Notes: a model not told the origin generated them from the sequence alone. DNA of 64,000 nt from Verrucomicrobiota bacterium (GCA_017301975.1 JAFLEI010000012.1:62001-126000); one strand, 5' to 3'. Counted from the first letter of the stretch, positions 25,417 to 34,361 are shown. A program made the numbers and translations.

Positions 25417-27474
25417 ATGAAATGCATTCTTTTTCTCTCCCTGTGGGTGGTGGCTGCGCAGGCGCAGCTCAGTCCGAATGGTGCCACGGCCTCATTCAAA
25501 GGCAGCCTGCCGCCGAAGCCCACCGCGGCACTCTCTGCTGAACAGGAGGCTGGCATCGCCCAGGAACTGGCCGCAGTCACGCAGTCCTTCAAGGCGGTGA
25601 AGAAACATCCGCGAGCCGCAGATGCGGACATTTTTCTCAAGGCCGTGCGCTACGCTCTGGAGTTCGACGAGTGGTATGACAAGAAACCGGAGGACGGTGT
25701 GAAGAAGGCGATGGCGTTGCTGGATGAGGCGAAGAAACGCATAGCCTCCCTCAAAAAAAATGAAACGCCATGGATGAACGGCAGCGGGCAGAAGGTGCTG
25801 GGCTTCTATTCGAAAATCGACGATTCACCGCAGCCATATGGCGTGGAAGTCCCGGACGGCCTGGAGTTTGGCGCGGGCAAAAAGCCGGTGCCGATGTGGA
25901 TCTGGCTGCACGGCCGGGGAGACACCGCCACGGATCTGCCCTTTGTGTATTCGAAACTGATGGCGAAGAAGCCGGGGCAGTTTCAGCCCGCAGGCACGAT
26001 CGTGATTCATCCCTTCGGACGCTACTGCAACGGCTGGAAGAGCGCAGGTGAAACCGATGTGTTTGAATGCCGCGATGACGCGATGAAGCGTTTCCATGTG
26101 GACACCAACCGCGTCGCACTGGCGGGTTTCAGCATGGGTGGCGCAGGTGCCTGGCATCTCGGCGCACATTACGCGGACCAGTGGGCCTGTGTGCATACCG
26201 GTGCAGGTTTTGCGGATGTGAAACGCTATCAAAAGCTCACGCCGGAAAAGTTTCCGGTCTGGTATGAGCAGACCCTGTGGGGCGTGTATGATGTGCCGGA
26301 CTATGCGCGGAACTTTTTCAACGTGCCGCTGATCAGCTACAGCGGCGAGGTGGATGCACAGCGTGATTCAGCCGAGTACATGATGGAAGTGCTGGCGAAG
26401 CAGGATCTTCACCCGCCGCATCTCATCGGCCCCGGCATGCCGCACAAATACCATCCTGAAACCATCAAAGAGGTGCAGGCATGGATCGAAAAAGCGGTCG
26501 CCAAAGGGCGCGAGCTGTTTCCTGACGAAGTCCACATTCAAGCCAAGACACCATTCTACGGCCGCATGAAGTGGCTGAATCTGCACGGCATGGAGGAGAG
26601 CTGGAAGGAAGCCCGGCTGGATGCCAGGGTCATCGACGGACAGACGATCGAGATGAAGACGCAGAATGTGACGCGCATCGTGTTCTATCCTCCGCCGCAG
26701 GCACGGAAGGGAGGGGGATCGCTCAAGCTGAGCATTGATGGCGCGACGCTGAATCTCAAAGTCGGCCCGGTGGCACCGCAATTCGAAACCTTCATGAGCC
26801 CCGGTCCGAAGGTGGCCGGAGCGATGTGCCGCCTGATCAAAGAGAACGGTGTGTGGCGTGACTTTGGCAATGACGAGCCGTTTCAGCACGACTCTCCCGC
26901 CGGTGGCAAAGCTGGCGCACATCCGGGGCCGATGGATGCGAGCTTCATGAAGCGCTTTCTGGTGGTGCTGCCAGACGGGAAATCATCATCGCCGGCGGTG
27001 GATGCCTGGGTCAGCGCCGAAGCCGCACATTTCGTCCAACGCTGGAAGGGCCTCATGCGAGGTGATGTGCGGGTGGTGAAGGCATCAGATGTGGGTGACA
27101 TTTATGAGGCAGGAAAAACGCAGAGCCTCATTCTCTGGGGGACGCCTGAATCAAACTCCTGCCTCAAGCAGCTTGCCAAAACGCTCCCGGTGCAATGGAA
27201 CGCGGAGAAGGTGAGCATGGGGGGCGGGTCGTATGATGCGAAGAGCCATGTCCCGCTGCTGACCTACCCCTGCCTGAAATCTCCGGGCTTTGAAGTGGTG
27301 ATCAATTCCGGCCTCACATTCCGTGAGGCACATGACAGGACCAATTCACTTCAAAACCCCAAGCTTCCAGACTGGGCCATCCTCGACATCACCCAGCCGC
27401 CAAGCGCAGAGGCAGCCGGCAAAGTGGTGGCGGCAGATTTTTTTGATGACCGCTGGCAGGTGAAGAAGAAATAG
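25417..27474 (+). CDS. Large secreted alpha/beta-hydrolase (esterase)
   Basis: 685 residues with a Sec signal peptide (MKCILFLSLWVVAAQAQ). The alpha/beta-hydrolase domain, about residues 125-375, has the oxyanion segment WIWLHGRGDTATDLPF and the nucleophile elbow GFSMGGAGAW with Ser239. A C-terminal part of about 300 residues has beta-rich sequence and ends in NSGLTFREAHDRTNSLQNP; it may bind substrate. Best described as a prolyl-oligopeptidase-like or carbohydrate-esterase-like secreted enzyme. Substrate unknown. Confidence 0.78.
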   Translation: MKCILFLSLWVVAAQAQLSPNGATASFKGSLPPKPTAALSAEQEAGIAQELAAVTQSFKAVKKHPRAADADIFLKAVRYALEFDEWYDKKPEDGVKKAMALLDEAKKRIASLKKNETPWMNGSGQKVLGFYSKIDDSPQPYGVEVPDGLEFGAGKKPVPMWIWLHGRGDTATDLPFVYSKLMAKKPGQFQPAGTIVIHPFGRYCNGWKSAGETDVFECRDDAMKRFHVDTNRVALAGFSMGGAGAWHLGAHYADQWACVHTGAGFADVKRYQKLTPEKFPVWYEQTLWGVYDVPDYARNFFNVPLISYSGEVDAQRDSAEYMMEVLAKQDLHPPHLIGPGMPHKYHPETIKEVQAWIEKAVAKGRELFPDEVHIQAKTPFYGRMKWLNLHGMEESWKEARLDARVIDGQTIEMKTQNVTRIVFYPPPQARKGGGSLKLSIDGATLNLKVGPVAPQFETFMSPGPKVAGAMCRLIKENGVWRDFGNDEPFQHDSPAGGKAGAHPGPMDASFMKRFLVVLPDGKSSSPAVDAWVSAEAAHFVQRWKGLMRGDVRVVKASDVGDIYEAGKTQSLILWGTPESNSCLKQLAKTLPVQWNAEKVSMGGGSYDAKSHVPLLTYPCLKSPGFEVVINSGLTFREAHDRTNSLQNPKLPDWAILDITQPPSAEAAGKVVAADFFDDRWQVKKK

Positions 27475-27486
27475 CGCCCGGGCACC

Positions 27487-27696
27487 TCAGGCCGAGCGAT
27501 TGCGCGGCATGCAGGGCGGCAGCGGGGGGTACAGCATGTCGAGAGTTGATTCCCGCAGCCACCCGCGCAGGGAGGGCTGATTCACGCCCAGGCGCTGGGC
27601 GATGTCTTTGCAACTTTCTCCCTGGCGAATCCGGGAACGTGCGGCGGCCACGATGGCGGCCTTTTCAGCAGGGGAGTAACGTGAGGGGCGTGGCAT
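27487..27696 (-). CDS. Small helix-turn-helix protein
   Basis: 69 residues. YSPAEKAAIVAAARSRI followed by ESCKDIAQRLGVNQPSLRGWLRE forms a homeodomain-like helix-turn-helix, similar to OrfA of IS3-type elements and to small DNA-binding proteins. No transposase lies beside it, so it is either a free-standing regulator or a remnant. The C-terminus PPLPPCMPRNRSA is proline-rich. It converges with the esterase gene (12-base gap). Confidence 0.6.
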   Translation of the reverse strand: MPRPSRYSPAEKAAIVAAARSRIRQGESCKDIAQRLGVNQPSLRGWLRESTLDMLYPPLPPCMPRNRSA

Positions 27697-27814
27697 GATG
27701 TTGAAGAAGGGGGGAGTGACTGAGCGCCCTCCCTCTCAGCAAATACCCGCCCATCACACGCGCCCTCGCAGGCCCCAAATCGCGCAAAGAAGACGCAAAT
27801 CGTGCATGGGCCGG

Positions 27815-28333
27815 CTAGGCGGCGCGCAGTGTGTCAGTTCTGCCCTCTCGCATTTCCACGCCGGTGAGATCTGCGCCCGCGAGGTCTGCTCCCAAAAGGT
27901 TTGCCCGTATCAGTCGTGTGCCGCTGAGGTCAGCTCCGCAAAGATTTGCGTTGGCAAAATTCGCCCGTCGCAGGTCAGTGTCATGGAAATTCACGCGGCG
28001 CAGATCCGCGCCCAGAAGCTGCACGCCGGTGCATTTGGCTCCGCGCAGGTCCGCTCCTTCGAGATTGGCCAGGCTGAGGTCCGCGCCGTTGAGATTGGCA
28101 CCTCGGAGATCGGCCAGGCTGAGATCCGCGCCGCGCAGGTTGGCCAGACTGAGATCTGCCCCGTTGAGATTGGCCAGATGCAGATCCGCCTGGGCCAGAT
28201 TCACTCGGCGAAGATCCGCGCCACCGAGGTTCACCTCGCTCAAGGAGGCTGACTGGAGACCTTCATCCAGAAGGAAGGTGTTCCAGGCGTAGGGTCCTTG
28301 TTTCAGAACTTCCAGACAGGTTGTCTTTTCCAT
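27815..28333 (-). CDS. Pentapeptide-repeat protein
   Basis: 172 residues. From about residue 34 almost the whole protein is tandem pentapeptides of the A(D/N)Lxx kind (ANLNG ADLSL ANLRG ADLSL ADLRG), forming a right-handed quadrilateral beta-helix of about 25 repeats. The N-terminal 30 residues (TTCLEVLKQGPYAWNTFL) are a non-repeat cap. Function unknown; members range from gyrase-protecting proteins to scaffold proteins. Several long frames on the other strand here are shadows of the repeat. Confidence 0.88.
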   Translation of the reverse strand: MEKTTCLEVLKQGPYAWNTFLLDEGLQSASLSEVNLGGADLRRVNLAQADLHLANLNGADLSLANLRGADLSLADLRGANLNGADLSLANLEGADLRGAKCTGVQLLGADLRRVNFHDTDLRRANFANANLCGADLSGTRLIRANLLGADLAGADLTGVEMREGRTDTLRAA

Positions 28334-28510
28334 GCATCAATGTCACTCCCGGCGGGTGCTGGTAAAGACGCAGGTTGTAATGAGTTTGTGTGCATTTTAC
28401 GCAAATGTCACACCTTGGGCTGACATGTGCCCGACTACAAAAACAAGCGCGTTTCGCACGTGCACGGCGCGTATGTATGAATCATGTTCGCGTCGTATTC
28501 TTTATCCACC

Positions 28511-29458
28511 ATGATCACCCTTACACGCCGTTTTTCCCTGCCCGCGCTCGCTGCCACGTTGCTGCTCGGCACCGCCGGTGCCCTCTCTGCTGCGGGCGGC
28601 ATTCAAGATGATGGAGCCTTCTTTTCCGAGTTCGCCAAGACGAACGCCTCGGGCACGATCCAGGAAGTCGCCACCAAGCTCCGCAAGGACATCGCGGTGC
28701 AAACCTTCGCGGCGGTGCCTGAAGACATGAAGGCCGCCGTCCTTCAGGCCAGCAAATCCGCGACCAACCGGGGCTTTTCCCAGTGGGCGGAGCAGCTTGC
28801 ACGCTCGAAGGGCGTCAATGGCGTCTTCATCCTCCTCGTCAAACAGCCCGCGCATCTGCAGGTCGTCGTCGGCAATGACACGCAGCGGCAGGCCTTCACC
28901 CTGATGGATCGCGAAAAGCTGGTGCAGATCATGATCCAGCAACTGCGGGACAAAAAGAGCGATGACGCGCTGATTGACGGCGTGAATTTCATTTCCACCA
29001 CGATGCACTCCCACCGCAGCGGTGGTGCCGTGCAGGCTGGCGGCAAATCCCATGCGGCCCAGCAGGGGGGCTCTTCGTGGCTGAGCACGATTCTCATCGT
29101 GATGGTCATCTTTGTGGGGTTCAATCTCATTCGCAGCCTCTTCCGTGCGATGTCCGGTGGTGGCAGCAGCGCCGGCGGCGTGGGACAGCCTTACGGCGGC
29201 GGCTTTTTCCAAAACATGATGGGCAGCATGTTTGGTGCTGCGGCGGGCATGTGGATGTATGACCAATTCTTCGGCTCTCACAGTTCGGCGGCGAACTTGG
29301 GCGATCATCACACGGACATGAATCCAAACGACGGCGGCGGCTTCTCCGGCACCGACACGGACTACAGCAGCTCAGGCGGCAGCTTCGGTGATGACTCGGG
29401 CGGCTTCGGCGGCGGTGACTCGGGTGGCGGCGACTTCGGCGGTGGTGGAGATTTTTAA
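28511..29458 (+). CDS. TPM-domain (YgcG-like) secreted protein
   Basis: 315 residues from ATG 28511, preceded by CCACC; nine extra upstream codons are possible but would spoil the signal peptide. Layout: signal peptide (FSLPALAATLLLGTAGALSAA), a TPM domain with ARSKGVNGVFILLVKQPAHLQVVVGND, a transmembrane helix SWLSTILIVMVIFVGFNLI, then a long Gly/Ser/Asp-rich tail ending GGGDSGGGDFGGGGDF. TPM proteins are membrane-anchored and may assist photosystem or membrane repair; in bacteria the role is unclear. Confidence 0.85.
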   Translation: MITLTRRFSLPALAATLLLGTAGALSAAGGIQDDGAFFSEFAKTNASGTIQEVATKLRKDIAVQTFAAVPEDMKAAVLQASKSATNRGFSQWAEQLARSKGVNGVFILLVKQPAHLQVVVGNDTQRQAFTLMDREKLVQIMIQQLRDKKSDDALIDGVNFISTTMHSHRSGGAVQAGGKSHAAQQGGSSWLSTILIVMVIFVGFNLIRSLFRAMSGGGSSAGGVGQPYGGGFFQNMMGSMFGAAAGMWMYDQFFGSHSSAANLGDHHTDMNPNDGGGFSGTDTDYSSSGGSFGDDSGGFGGGDSGGGDFGGGGDF

Positions 29459-29467
29459 TCCTCCGCC

Positions 29468-29692
29468 ATGAGCCGCTACGCCAGCAATCAGGATGTGGTG
29501 CGCTTCTTTGCCAGTCATGGCATCGAGGTGACCCGCGTCCGCCGCGAAGGGCAGGTGCGTCACCTCTGTGTCAACAGCAGGGCGCTCACTCTCCCGATGG
29601 ATGCCGACCCCGACGAATGCCTGCGCCGCGTACGGGAGGGGATGGCCACATCGGAGCAGCCGGACGAGACTGGGAACAGTGGCGTCGCATAA
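29468..29692 (+). CDS. Small hypothetical protein
   Basis: 74 residues, MSRYASNQDVVRFFASHG..., soluble, no recognised domain. It begins 9 bases after the TPM gene and is probably cotranscribed with it. The pattern VVRFFASHGIEVTRVRREGQVRHLCVN suggests a small alpha/beta unit. Real because of the close spacing, sensible composition and a clean start; function unknown. Confidence 0.55.
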   Translation: MSRYASNQDVVRFFASHGIEVTRVRREGQVRHLCVNSRALTLPMDADPDECLRRVREGMATSEQPDETGNSGVA

Positions 29693-29726
29693 ATCCGATC
29701 CGCCTCATTCTTCCCAAATTCGGAAC

Positions 29727-30287
29727 TCACATCAAACTCAGCAACGCCTCGCGCACCTGGGCCTGCCATTTGCCCAGATAAGACAGTCTTGCCTGCAGGA
29801 TCTGCAGATCAGCGAGGGCGGTGGTGTCGCCTGAACTGAGGCGTGTGTCAAAGGCGGGCAGATTTTCCAGCAGGGCGGTACGTTCGCTTTCGAGGGTGGT
29901 GCCGAGGGCTTCGAGCTTTTCACGCAGCCGCATTTCGTCGGGGGAAAGCAGAGCCTTGGCGAGCGCCGAAGTCGCGGCCTGCTTGCGCTTGAGGAAAGTG
30001 GCGACGCTTTGCAGTGCGGGGCCGAGCTGCCCAAAGAGCGACATCATCGCATCGTCGATAGGCACCGTGCGCCAGGGAACCTCATGCAAATCGAGCAGGT
30101 GTTTGAGGCGTTTCTCAGGGGCCTGCAGCGTCTCATAGGCCGCATTGACCTCGGCGGCTTGTGCGGCATCGCCTCCCGGTTGATCCGGATGCGCGCTGCG
30201 GCTGGCGGCCAGCCAGGCCTGCTGCAGCGCCTCTTCATCAAGTGCGGCAATGCGTGGCAGGCCGAGGAGTGCGAAGGCGTTCGGCAT
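29727..30287 (-). CDS. hscB: Fe-S assembly co-chaperone HscB
   Basis: 186 residues, normal HscB length. J-domain at the N-terminus (MPNAFALLGLPRIAALDEEAL...SAHPDQPGGD) with the HPD motif that stimulates the HscA ATPase, followed by the helical C-terminal domain (RLREKLEALGTTLES) that binds the IscU scaffold. It follows an IscA/ErpA gene by 6 bases on the same strand, supporting an iron-sulfur role. hscA, iscS and iscU are not in the window. Confidence 0.88.
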   Translation of the reverse strand: MPNAFALLGLPRIAALDEEALQQAWLAASRSAHPDQPGGDAAQAAEVNAAYETLQAPEKRLKHLLDLHEVPWRTVPIDDAMMSLFGQLGPALQSVATFLKRKQAATSALAKALLSPDEMRLREKLEALGTTLESERTALLENLPAFDTRLSSGDTTALADLQILQARLSYLGKWQAQVREALLSLM

Positions 30288-30293
30288 GGGGTC

Positions 30294-30662
30294 TCAGGCA
30301 GAGAAGCTTTCACCACAGGAGCAGGTGACGACGGCGTTGGGGTTCTTCACCTTGAAGCCCCCGCTCTGGATGTCATCGCTGTAATCCAGCTCGGAACCGG
30401 AGACGAACAGGGCGCTTTTGGGATCGATGACGACACGCACCTCGCTGGAGGTGACCATGATGTCACGGTTGGCGGGGCCATCGACGAGATCCATCTTGTA
30501 CTGCAGGCCGGAGCAGCCGCCACCGACGACGGCCACGCGGAGGGCTCCGTTTTCGGCACGGCCCTGCTTTTTGAGCAGGCCGAGAAGGCGGTTGGCGGCG
30601 TTCGGCAGCACCTTGATGAGTTTTTCATTGCCGATTTTGAAACTGGGGGCGGCGGCGGTCAT
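30294..30662 (-). CDS. A-type iron-sulfur carrier (IscA/ErpA family)
   Basis: 122 residues from ATG 30662 (the longer open frame upstream is not supported). The three conserved cysteines are present: GGGCSGLQYK and the C-terminal CSCGESF. LDYSDDIQSGGFKVKNPNA is the diagnostic central segment. Delivers Fe-S clusters to apo-proteins. Upstream partner of hscB. I cannot tell IscA from ErpA by eye. Confidence 0.93.
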   Translation of the reverse strand: MTAAAPSFKIGNEKLIKVLPNAANRLLGLLKKQGRAENGALRVAVVGGGCSGLQYKMDLVDGPANRDIMVTSSEVRVVIDPKSALFVSGSELDYSDDIQSGGFKVKNPNAVVTCSCGESFSA

Positions 30663-30813
30663 GGGGTGGACAGATAGCGCAGAGATGGAACGAAAGAAAG
30701 CAAAGGGTCGAAGTGTCAAGCTGAGAGGGGATTTCTATTTTGGCTCATGCGTGGATTATGCTTGCCTCATCAGCCGATTTTTGAGACGTAAGAGGGACAA
30801 CTTCAATATCTCC

Positions 30814-31134
30814 ATGAGCGCACCCGAGGTACTCCCTCTCCCCCTGCAACTCTTCACCCTGAAAGATGGCGTCGTCGCCAGTGACAGCGGTCAGGAAGCC
30901 GTGAACAACTACGCCGCCGATTTCCAAGGACTGCGGCACTTTGGTCTGAAAGTGGGCGAGTGCCTCGATCTGGGCGCTCCTTGGATGGGGACGCTGCAGG
31001 AGGAGGACTTCACCCTGAACTTCGCCTATTTCGACGCCGGCACCGACGCCCAGGATCCTGGCGCAGGCGCGCTCATTGGCGAGCGGGTGCCGATGTTTGA
31101 ACTCCTCACCCGTGCGAACTCCTTGGAGGCATAA
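30814..31134 (+). CDS. Hypothetical protein, 106 residues
   Basis: Start MSAPEVLPLPLQLFTLKDG at ATG 30814; the open frame upstream to 30418 lies over iscA and is rejected. Soluble, acidic, no recognised domain, with the segment LGAPWMGTLQEEDFTLNFAYFDAG. It precedes the next gene by 4 bases, so the two form an operon. A poor TTGAGA/CAATAT pair lies upstream but ends only 4 bases before the ATG. Confidence 0.6.
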   Translation: MSAPEVLPLPLQLFTLKDGVVASDSGQEAVNNYAADFQGLRHFGLKVGECLDLGAPWMGTLQEEDFTLNFAYFDAGTDAQDPGAGALIGERVPMFELLTRANSLEA

Positions 31135-31138
31135 AATC

Positions 31139-31621
31139 ATGGCTGCATCCATCACTCCTTCTCTACGGTCCGCTCTTGAACGCCTGAAGCATGCCGGCTC
31201 GGTCAACGGTCTGCTGCTCTGCTGGCGGCGGCAAATATTGATCAACATGCTCCCCTTTGAGGAGTTTCGTGCCGAGCGTCTGCTCCAGTTTTTGCATGAT
31301 GCGCGTGCGCATTTTGGCAGTGGTGGCGATCGTGACGTGAAAACATTCTGGTTTGGTTATGAGGGGGTGTTTGTGCTGGCGCTGTTTCAGGGAGAATGTC
31401 TTCTCATCACGCTGCACACGCACGCAGCGGAGGTGGACTTCATGCGCCGCGCCGGACTGACCTTTCTGGAGGACACGCAACTGCTGGTGGACGCGCTGCT
31501 CCAACCTTCGCCTGATGATGAAATCAGCCGCGTGGAAACGCAGCCCCTGAGCGATCTGGACAACGGCGGACATCCGCCACAGTCGTCCGGGCTTACCAAG
31601 GTCATTCCCCGGCACAGCTGA
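31139..31621 (+). CDS. Hypothetical protein, possible roadblock/LC7-like fold
   Basis: 160 residues from ATG 31139. VNGLLLCWRRQILINMLPFEEFRAERLL...FEYE-like WFGYEGVFVLALFQGECLLITLHT reads as the beta-alpha-beta pattern of roadblock/LC7 proteins (regulators of small GTPases in prokaryotes). This is a weak, by-eye suggestion. The last 40 residues are polar and disordered (QPLSDLDNGGHPPQSSGL). Downstream partner of the gene at 30814. Confidence 0.55.
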   Translation: MAASITPSLRSALERLKHAGSVNGLLLCWRRQILINMLPFEEFRAERLLQFLHDARAHFGSGGDRDVKTFWFGYEGVFVLALFQGECLLITLHTHAAEVDFMRRAGLTFLEDTQLLVDALLQPSPDDEISRVETQPLSDLDNGGHPPQSSGLTKVIPRHS

Positions 31622-31757
31622 TAAGTGCGACGGACATCGGCGTCATTAGGGGCTTCCTAATGGATGGCCGGTAGCTTGTCGCAATCTGCGCCTTTCGCTG
31701 AAAGGTTTGCAGTCGCCGAGCCGAATTCTCAGCCTGTTTGCAACCCTCTTGAATCTC

Positions 31758-33137
31758 ATGTCTGATCCAGCCGTCTCCGCCTTCTCACGTCGCCGCTTTC
31801 TCAATGCCAGCGGAGGGGCGCTTCTCGCTCCCGCTGTCTTCACCTCCGCCGGTTCCTTGCTGGCGCAGCAGAAGGCGGACTCGAACGAGACCCTGAAAAT
31901 CGGCCTGATCGGGTGTGGCGGTCGCGGCACCGGCGCTGCGGCTCAGGCTCTTGGCGCGGATTACAATTCGAAGATCGTGGCGATGGCCGATGCGTTCGAC
32001 ACGCAGATCGAGAGCAGCATCAAGAATCTCTCCACGCAATTTCCAGATCGCGTCGATGTGAAGCCTGACAAGAAATTCACCGGTCTCGATGCGTATCAAA
32101 AACTCATCGACTGCGGAGTGGATGTGGTGCTGCTCGCCACACCGCCGGGATTCCGCCCGCTGCACCTGACCGCTGCCGTCGAGGCCGGGAAGCACATTTT
32201 CTGCGAGAAGCCGATGGCGGTGGATGCCGCCGGTTATCGCGTGGCCCAGGCCGCGGTCGAGAAGGCGAAGCAGAAGAAGCTCAATCTTGTGGCGGGCTTC
32301 TGCTGGCGCTACTCCACCAGCCGCATCGAATGCTACAAACGCCTTCATGAAGGGCAGATCGGAGACATCACCGGCATTCTCGCCACTTACTACGCTGGCC
32401 CGGTCAAGGTCATGCCGCCAGCCGCAGGCCGTCCCGCCGGGATGGGCGATGTGGAGTGGCAGGTGCGCAACTGGTACAATTTCTCCTGGCTCAGCGGTGA
32501 CAGCATCGTCGAGCAGGCGGTGCACAGTCTCGACAAGCTCTGCTGGGCCATGAAGGACACGCCACCGATCAGCGTGATGGGAACGGGAGGACGGCAGATT
32601 CCGGCGGAAGGCGGCAACATCTTCGACCACTTCCACTGCGCCTATGAATGGGAAGGGGGCATCCTCTGCCACCTGACGAACCGCCAGATCACAGGCTGCC
32701 ACAATGAGGTCTTTGACAACATTCAAGGCACCAAGGGCCGCCTGGTCATCGGCAAAGGGCCCGCGCCCTTCATCGAAGGTGAAAAGCGCTGGCGCTGGCG
32801 CGGTGAGGAGAAAAACATGTACGACCTGGAGCATCAGGCGCTCTTCAACGCGATCCGCAAAGGTGAGGTCATCAACGACGGTGACCGTATGATGAGCAGC
32901 ACGCTCATTGCCATCATGGGCCGCGAATCCGCCTACACCGGGCAGAAGATCTTTTGGAAGGATGACGCGGCACCCGCTGCCCCGGAAAGCGGCGGCAAGC
33001 AGGCCAAGCAGAAATCCGCACGGGTGGCGCTGGCGATCATGAGCTCAAAGAAGGATCTCGCGCCCGACAACCTGAAGTTCGGAGACACGTTCGAGCCCAG
33101 CCCGATGCCACGCCCCGGCGTGACTCAGTTCGCGTAA
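31758..33137 (+). CDS. Gfo/Idh/MocA oxidoreductase with Tat signal
   Basis: 459 residues from ATG 31758. The leader SRRRFLNASGGALLAPAVFTSAGS is a twin-arginine signal, so the protein folds in the cytoplasm with its NAD(P) and is exported. Rossmann motif IGLIGCGGRGTGAA, then EKPMAVD, the usual substrate-side lysine segment. Secreted Gfo/Idh proteins of this type are greatly expanded in Verrucomicrobiota and Planctomycetota and act on sugars or sugar derivatives. Substrate unknown. Confidence 0.9.
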   Translation: MSDPAVSAFSRRRFLNASGGALLAPAVFTSAGSLLAQQKADSNETLKIGLIGCGGRGTGAAAQALGADYNSKIVAMADAFDTQIESSIKNLSTQFPDRVDVKPDKKFTGLDAYQKLIDCGVDVVLLATPPGFRPLHLTAAVEAGKHIFCEKPMAVDAAGYRVAQAAVEKAKQKKLNLVAGFCWRYSTSRIECYKRLHEGQIGDITGILATYYAGPVKVMPPAAGRPAGMGDVEWQVRNWYNFSWLSGDSIVEQAVHSLDKLCWAMKDTPPISVMGTGGRQIPAEGGNIFDHFHCAYEWEGGILCHLTNRQITGCHNEVFDNIQGTKGRLVIGKGPAPFIEGEKRWRWRGEEKNMYDLEHQALFNAIRKGEVINDGDRMMSSTLIAIMGRESAYTGQKIFWKDDAAPAAPESGGKQAKQKSARVALAIMSSKKDLAPDNLKFGDTFEPSPMPRPGVTQFA

Positions 33138-33142
33138 AGAAC

Positions 33143-33397
33143 TCAGCGTCTGGCGCGCAGTTCCTGACGCAGCTGTTCGACTTCATCGAGCAGCTGCGTG
33201 AGCATCTTGAGACCCCTGAGGTTCATCTCGCAGGTTTCTCGCAGGTGCTCGATGCGGCGCAGGGCGCGCACGGCCTCATCATCAAAACGAGGCGGGAGGA
33301 GGCCATGCTCCTGATATTGCACGATCACTTGGGTGGTGACCCCGGTCGTCTCCGCAAGGACTTCCAGCGAGTAGGTTTGAGGTGTGGAATGGCTCAT
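33143..33397 (-). CDS. cbpM: Chaperone modulator CbpM-like protein
   Basis: 84 residues from ATG 33397, one base after the stop of the CbpA-like gene. YSLEVLAETTGVTTQVIVQYQEHGLLPP is a MerR-type winged helix, followed by the CbpM helical part EMNLRGLKMLTQLLDEVEQLRQELRAR. CbpM inhibits or tunes the co-chaperone CbpA by binding its J-domain. The paired order cbpA-cbpM is the standard arrangement. Confidence 0.82.
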   Translation of the reverse strand: MSHSTPQTYSLEVLAETTGVTTQVIVQYQEHGLLPPRFDDEAVRALRRIEHLRETCEMNLRGLKMLTQLLDEVEQLRQELRARR

Positions 33398-33398
33398 G

Positions 33399-34361
33399 TC
33401 AGGCGCGTGGGTTGAAGGTGGAGGCGCTGCGCAGTTCTTCCCAGAGCTTGCGTTCGGCATCGCTGGTCTTGGCGGGTAGCACGATCTGTAGTTTCACAAA
33501 GAAATCGCCACGCTCGCCGGTCTTGCCTTTGGGCAGGCCCCGGCCGCGCACGCGCAGGCTCTGGCCGTTTTCACTGCCGGCTGGGATGCGCAGCTTGATG
33601 GAGCCGTCGAGAGTCGGCACGATCACCTCCGCCCCCAGCACAGCCTCCCAGGGAGCGAGGTCGAGATCATGATGCACATCCGCTTCTTCCGTGGTGAATT
33701 CGGGATGCGCAGCATGGCGCACACGCAGGTAGAGATCTCCGGCTTCGCCGCCATTCTGGCCGGGCTCTCCCTGACCCGGAACGCGAATGCGCCGGCCGTC
33801 CGTGGCACCCGGAGGGATGCGCACCTGAAAGCTGTGCGTCTGCACTGCGCCAGTCTGGCGGTTCACGGTTTGCAGCGAGATCGGCCGCTGCGTGCCATGC
33901 ATGGCCTCCTCCAGCGTGACGAGGATGTCTCCCTCGATGTCATGCCCGCGCCGCGCACGTCCTTTCCTGGCGGCACCGGAGGGGGCTTCTTCTTCAAACC
34001 CCTGCGGGAAGCCATAGCGGCTGCCACCGCTGAAGTACTGCTCAAAGAAATCGCTGAACCCGGTACCACCAAAGTGGAACTCCTGCTCATGGCCGCCTCT
34101 TCCGTGCGGAGGGGGCTGGAAATTCCCTTCGTCCTGCCAGCCGGCTCCGAGGGTGTCATATTTTTTGCGCTTCTCCGGATCGCTGAGGACCTCGTTGGCC
34201 TCATTGATCTCCTTGAATTTGGCCTCCGCCGTCTTTTTGTCCTTGGCGGTGTCGGGGTGATAGATGCGGGCCAGTTTGCGGAAGGCCTTCTTGATCTCGT
34301 CGGCACTGGCGTCACGTGAGACGCCCAGGGTGGCGTAGTAATCTTTAAATTCGGCGGGCAT
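33399..34361 (-). CDS. cbpA: CbpA-type DnaJ co-chaperone
   Basis: 320 residues. J-domain DYYATLGVSRDASADEIKKAF...YHPDTAKDKK with HPD, then a Gly/Phe-rich linker (HFGGTGFSDFFEQYF) and two C-terminal substrate-binding domains (RIPPGATDGRRIRVPGQGEPG; KLRIPAGSENGQSLRVRGRG). No zinc-finger cysteines, which separates CbpA from DnaJ. Stimulates DnaK. Followed by cbpM. Confidence 0.93.
   Translation of the reverse strand: MPAEFKDYYATLGVSRDASADEIKKAFRKLARIYHPDTAKDKKTAEAKFKEINEANEVLSDPEKRKKYDTLGAGWQDEGNFQPPPHGRGGHEQEFHFGGTGFSDFFEQYFSGGSRYGFPQGFEEEAPSGAARKGRARRGHDIEGDILVTLEEAMHGTQRPISLQTVNRQTGAVQTHSFQVRIPPGATDGRRIRVPGQGEPGQNGGEAGDLYLRVRHAAHPEFTTEEADVHHDLDLAPWEAVLGAEVIVPTLDGSIKLRIPAGSENGQSLRVRGRGLPKGKTGERGDFFVKLQIVLPAKTSDAERKLWEELRSASTFNPRA

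Noticed and set aside
27695..28292. Two long frames antisense to the pentapeptide gene
   Set aside because: They are periodic shadows of the repeat (Arg/Ser or Gln/Ile patterns) with no family features.
30781..30809. TTGAGA-17-CAATAT before the 30814 gene
   Set aside because: The -10 matches only three consensus bases and ends 4 bases from the ATG, so it would start transcription inside the gene.
30418..30813. Upstream extension of the 30814 gene
   Set aside because: It lies antisense to iscA and has no recognisable content; family-like composition begins at ATG 30814.
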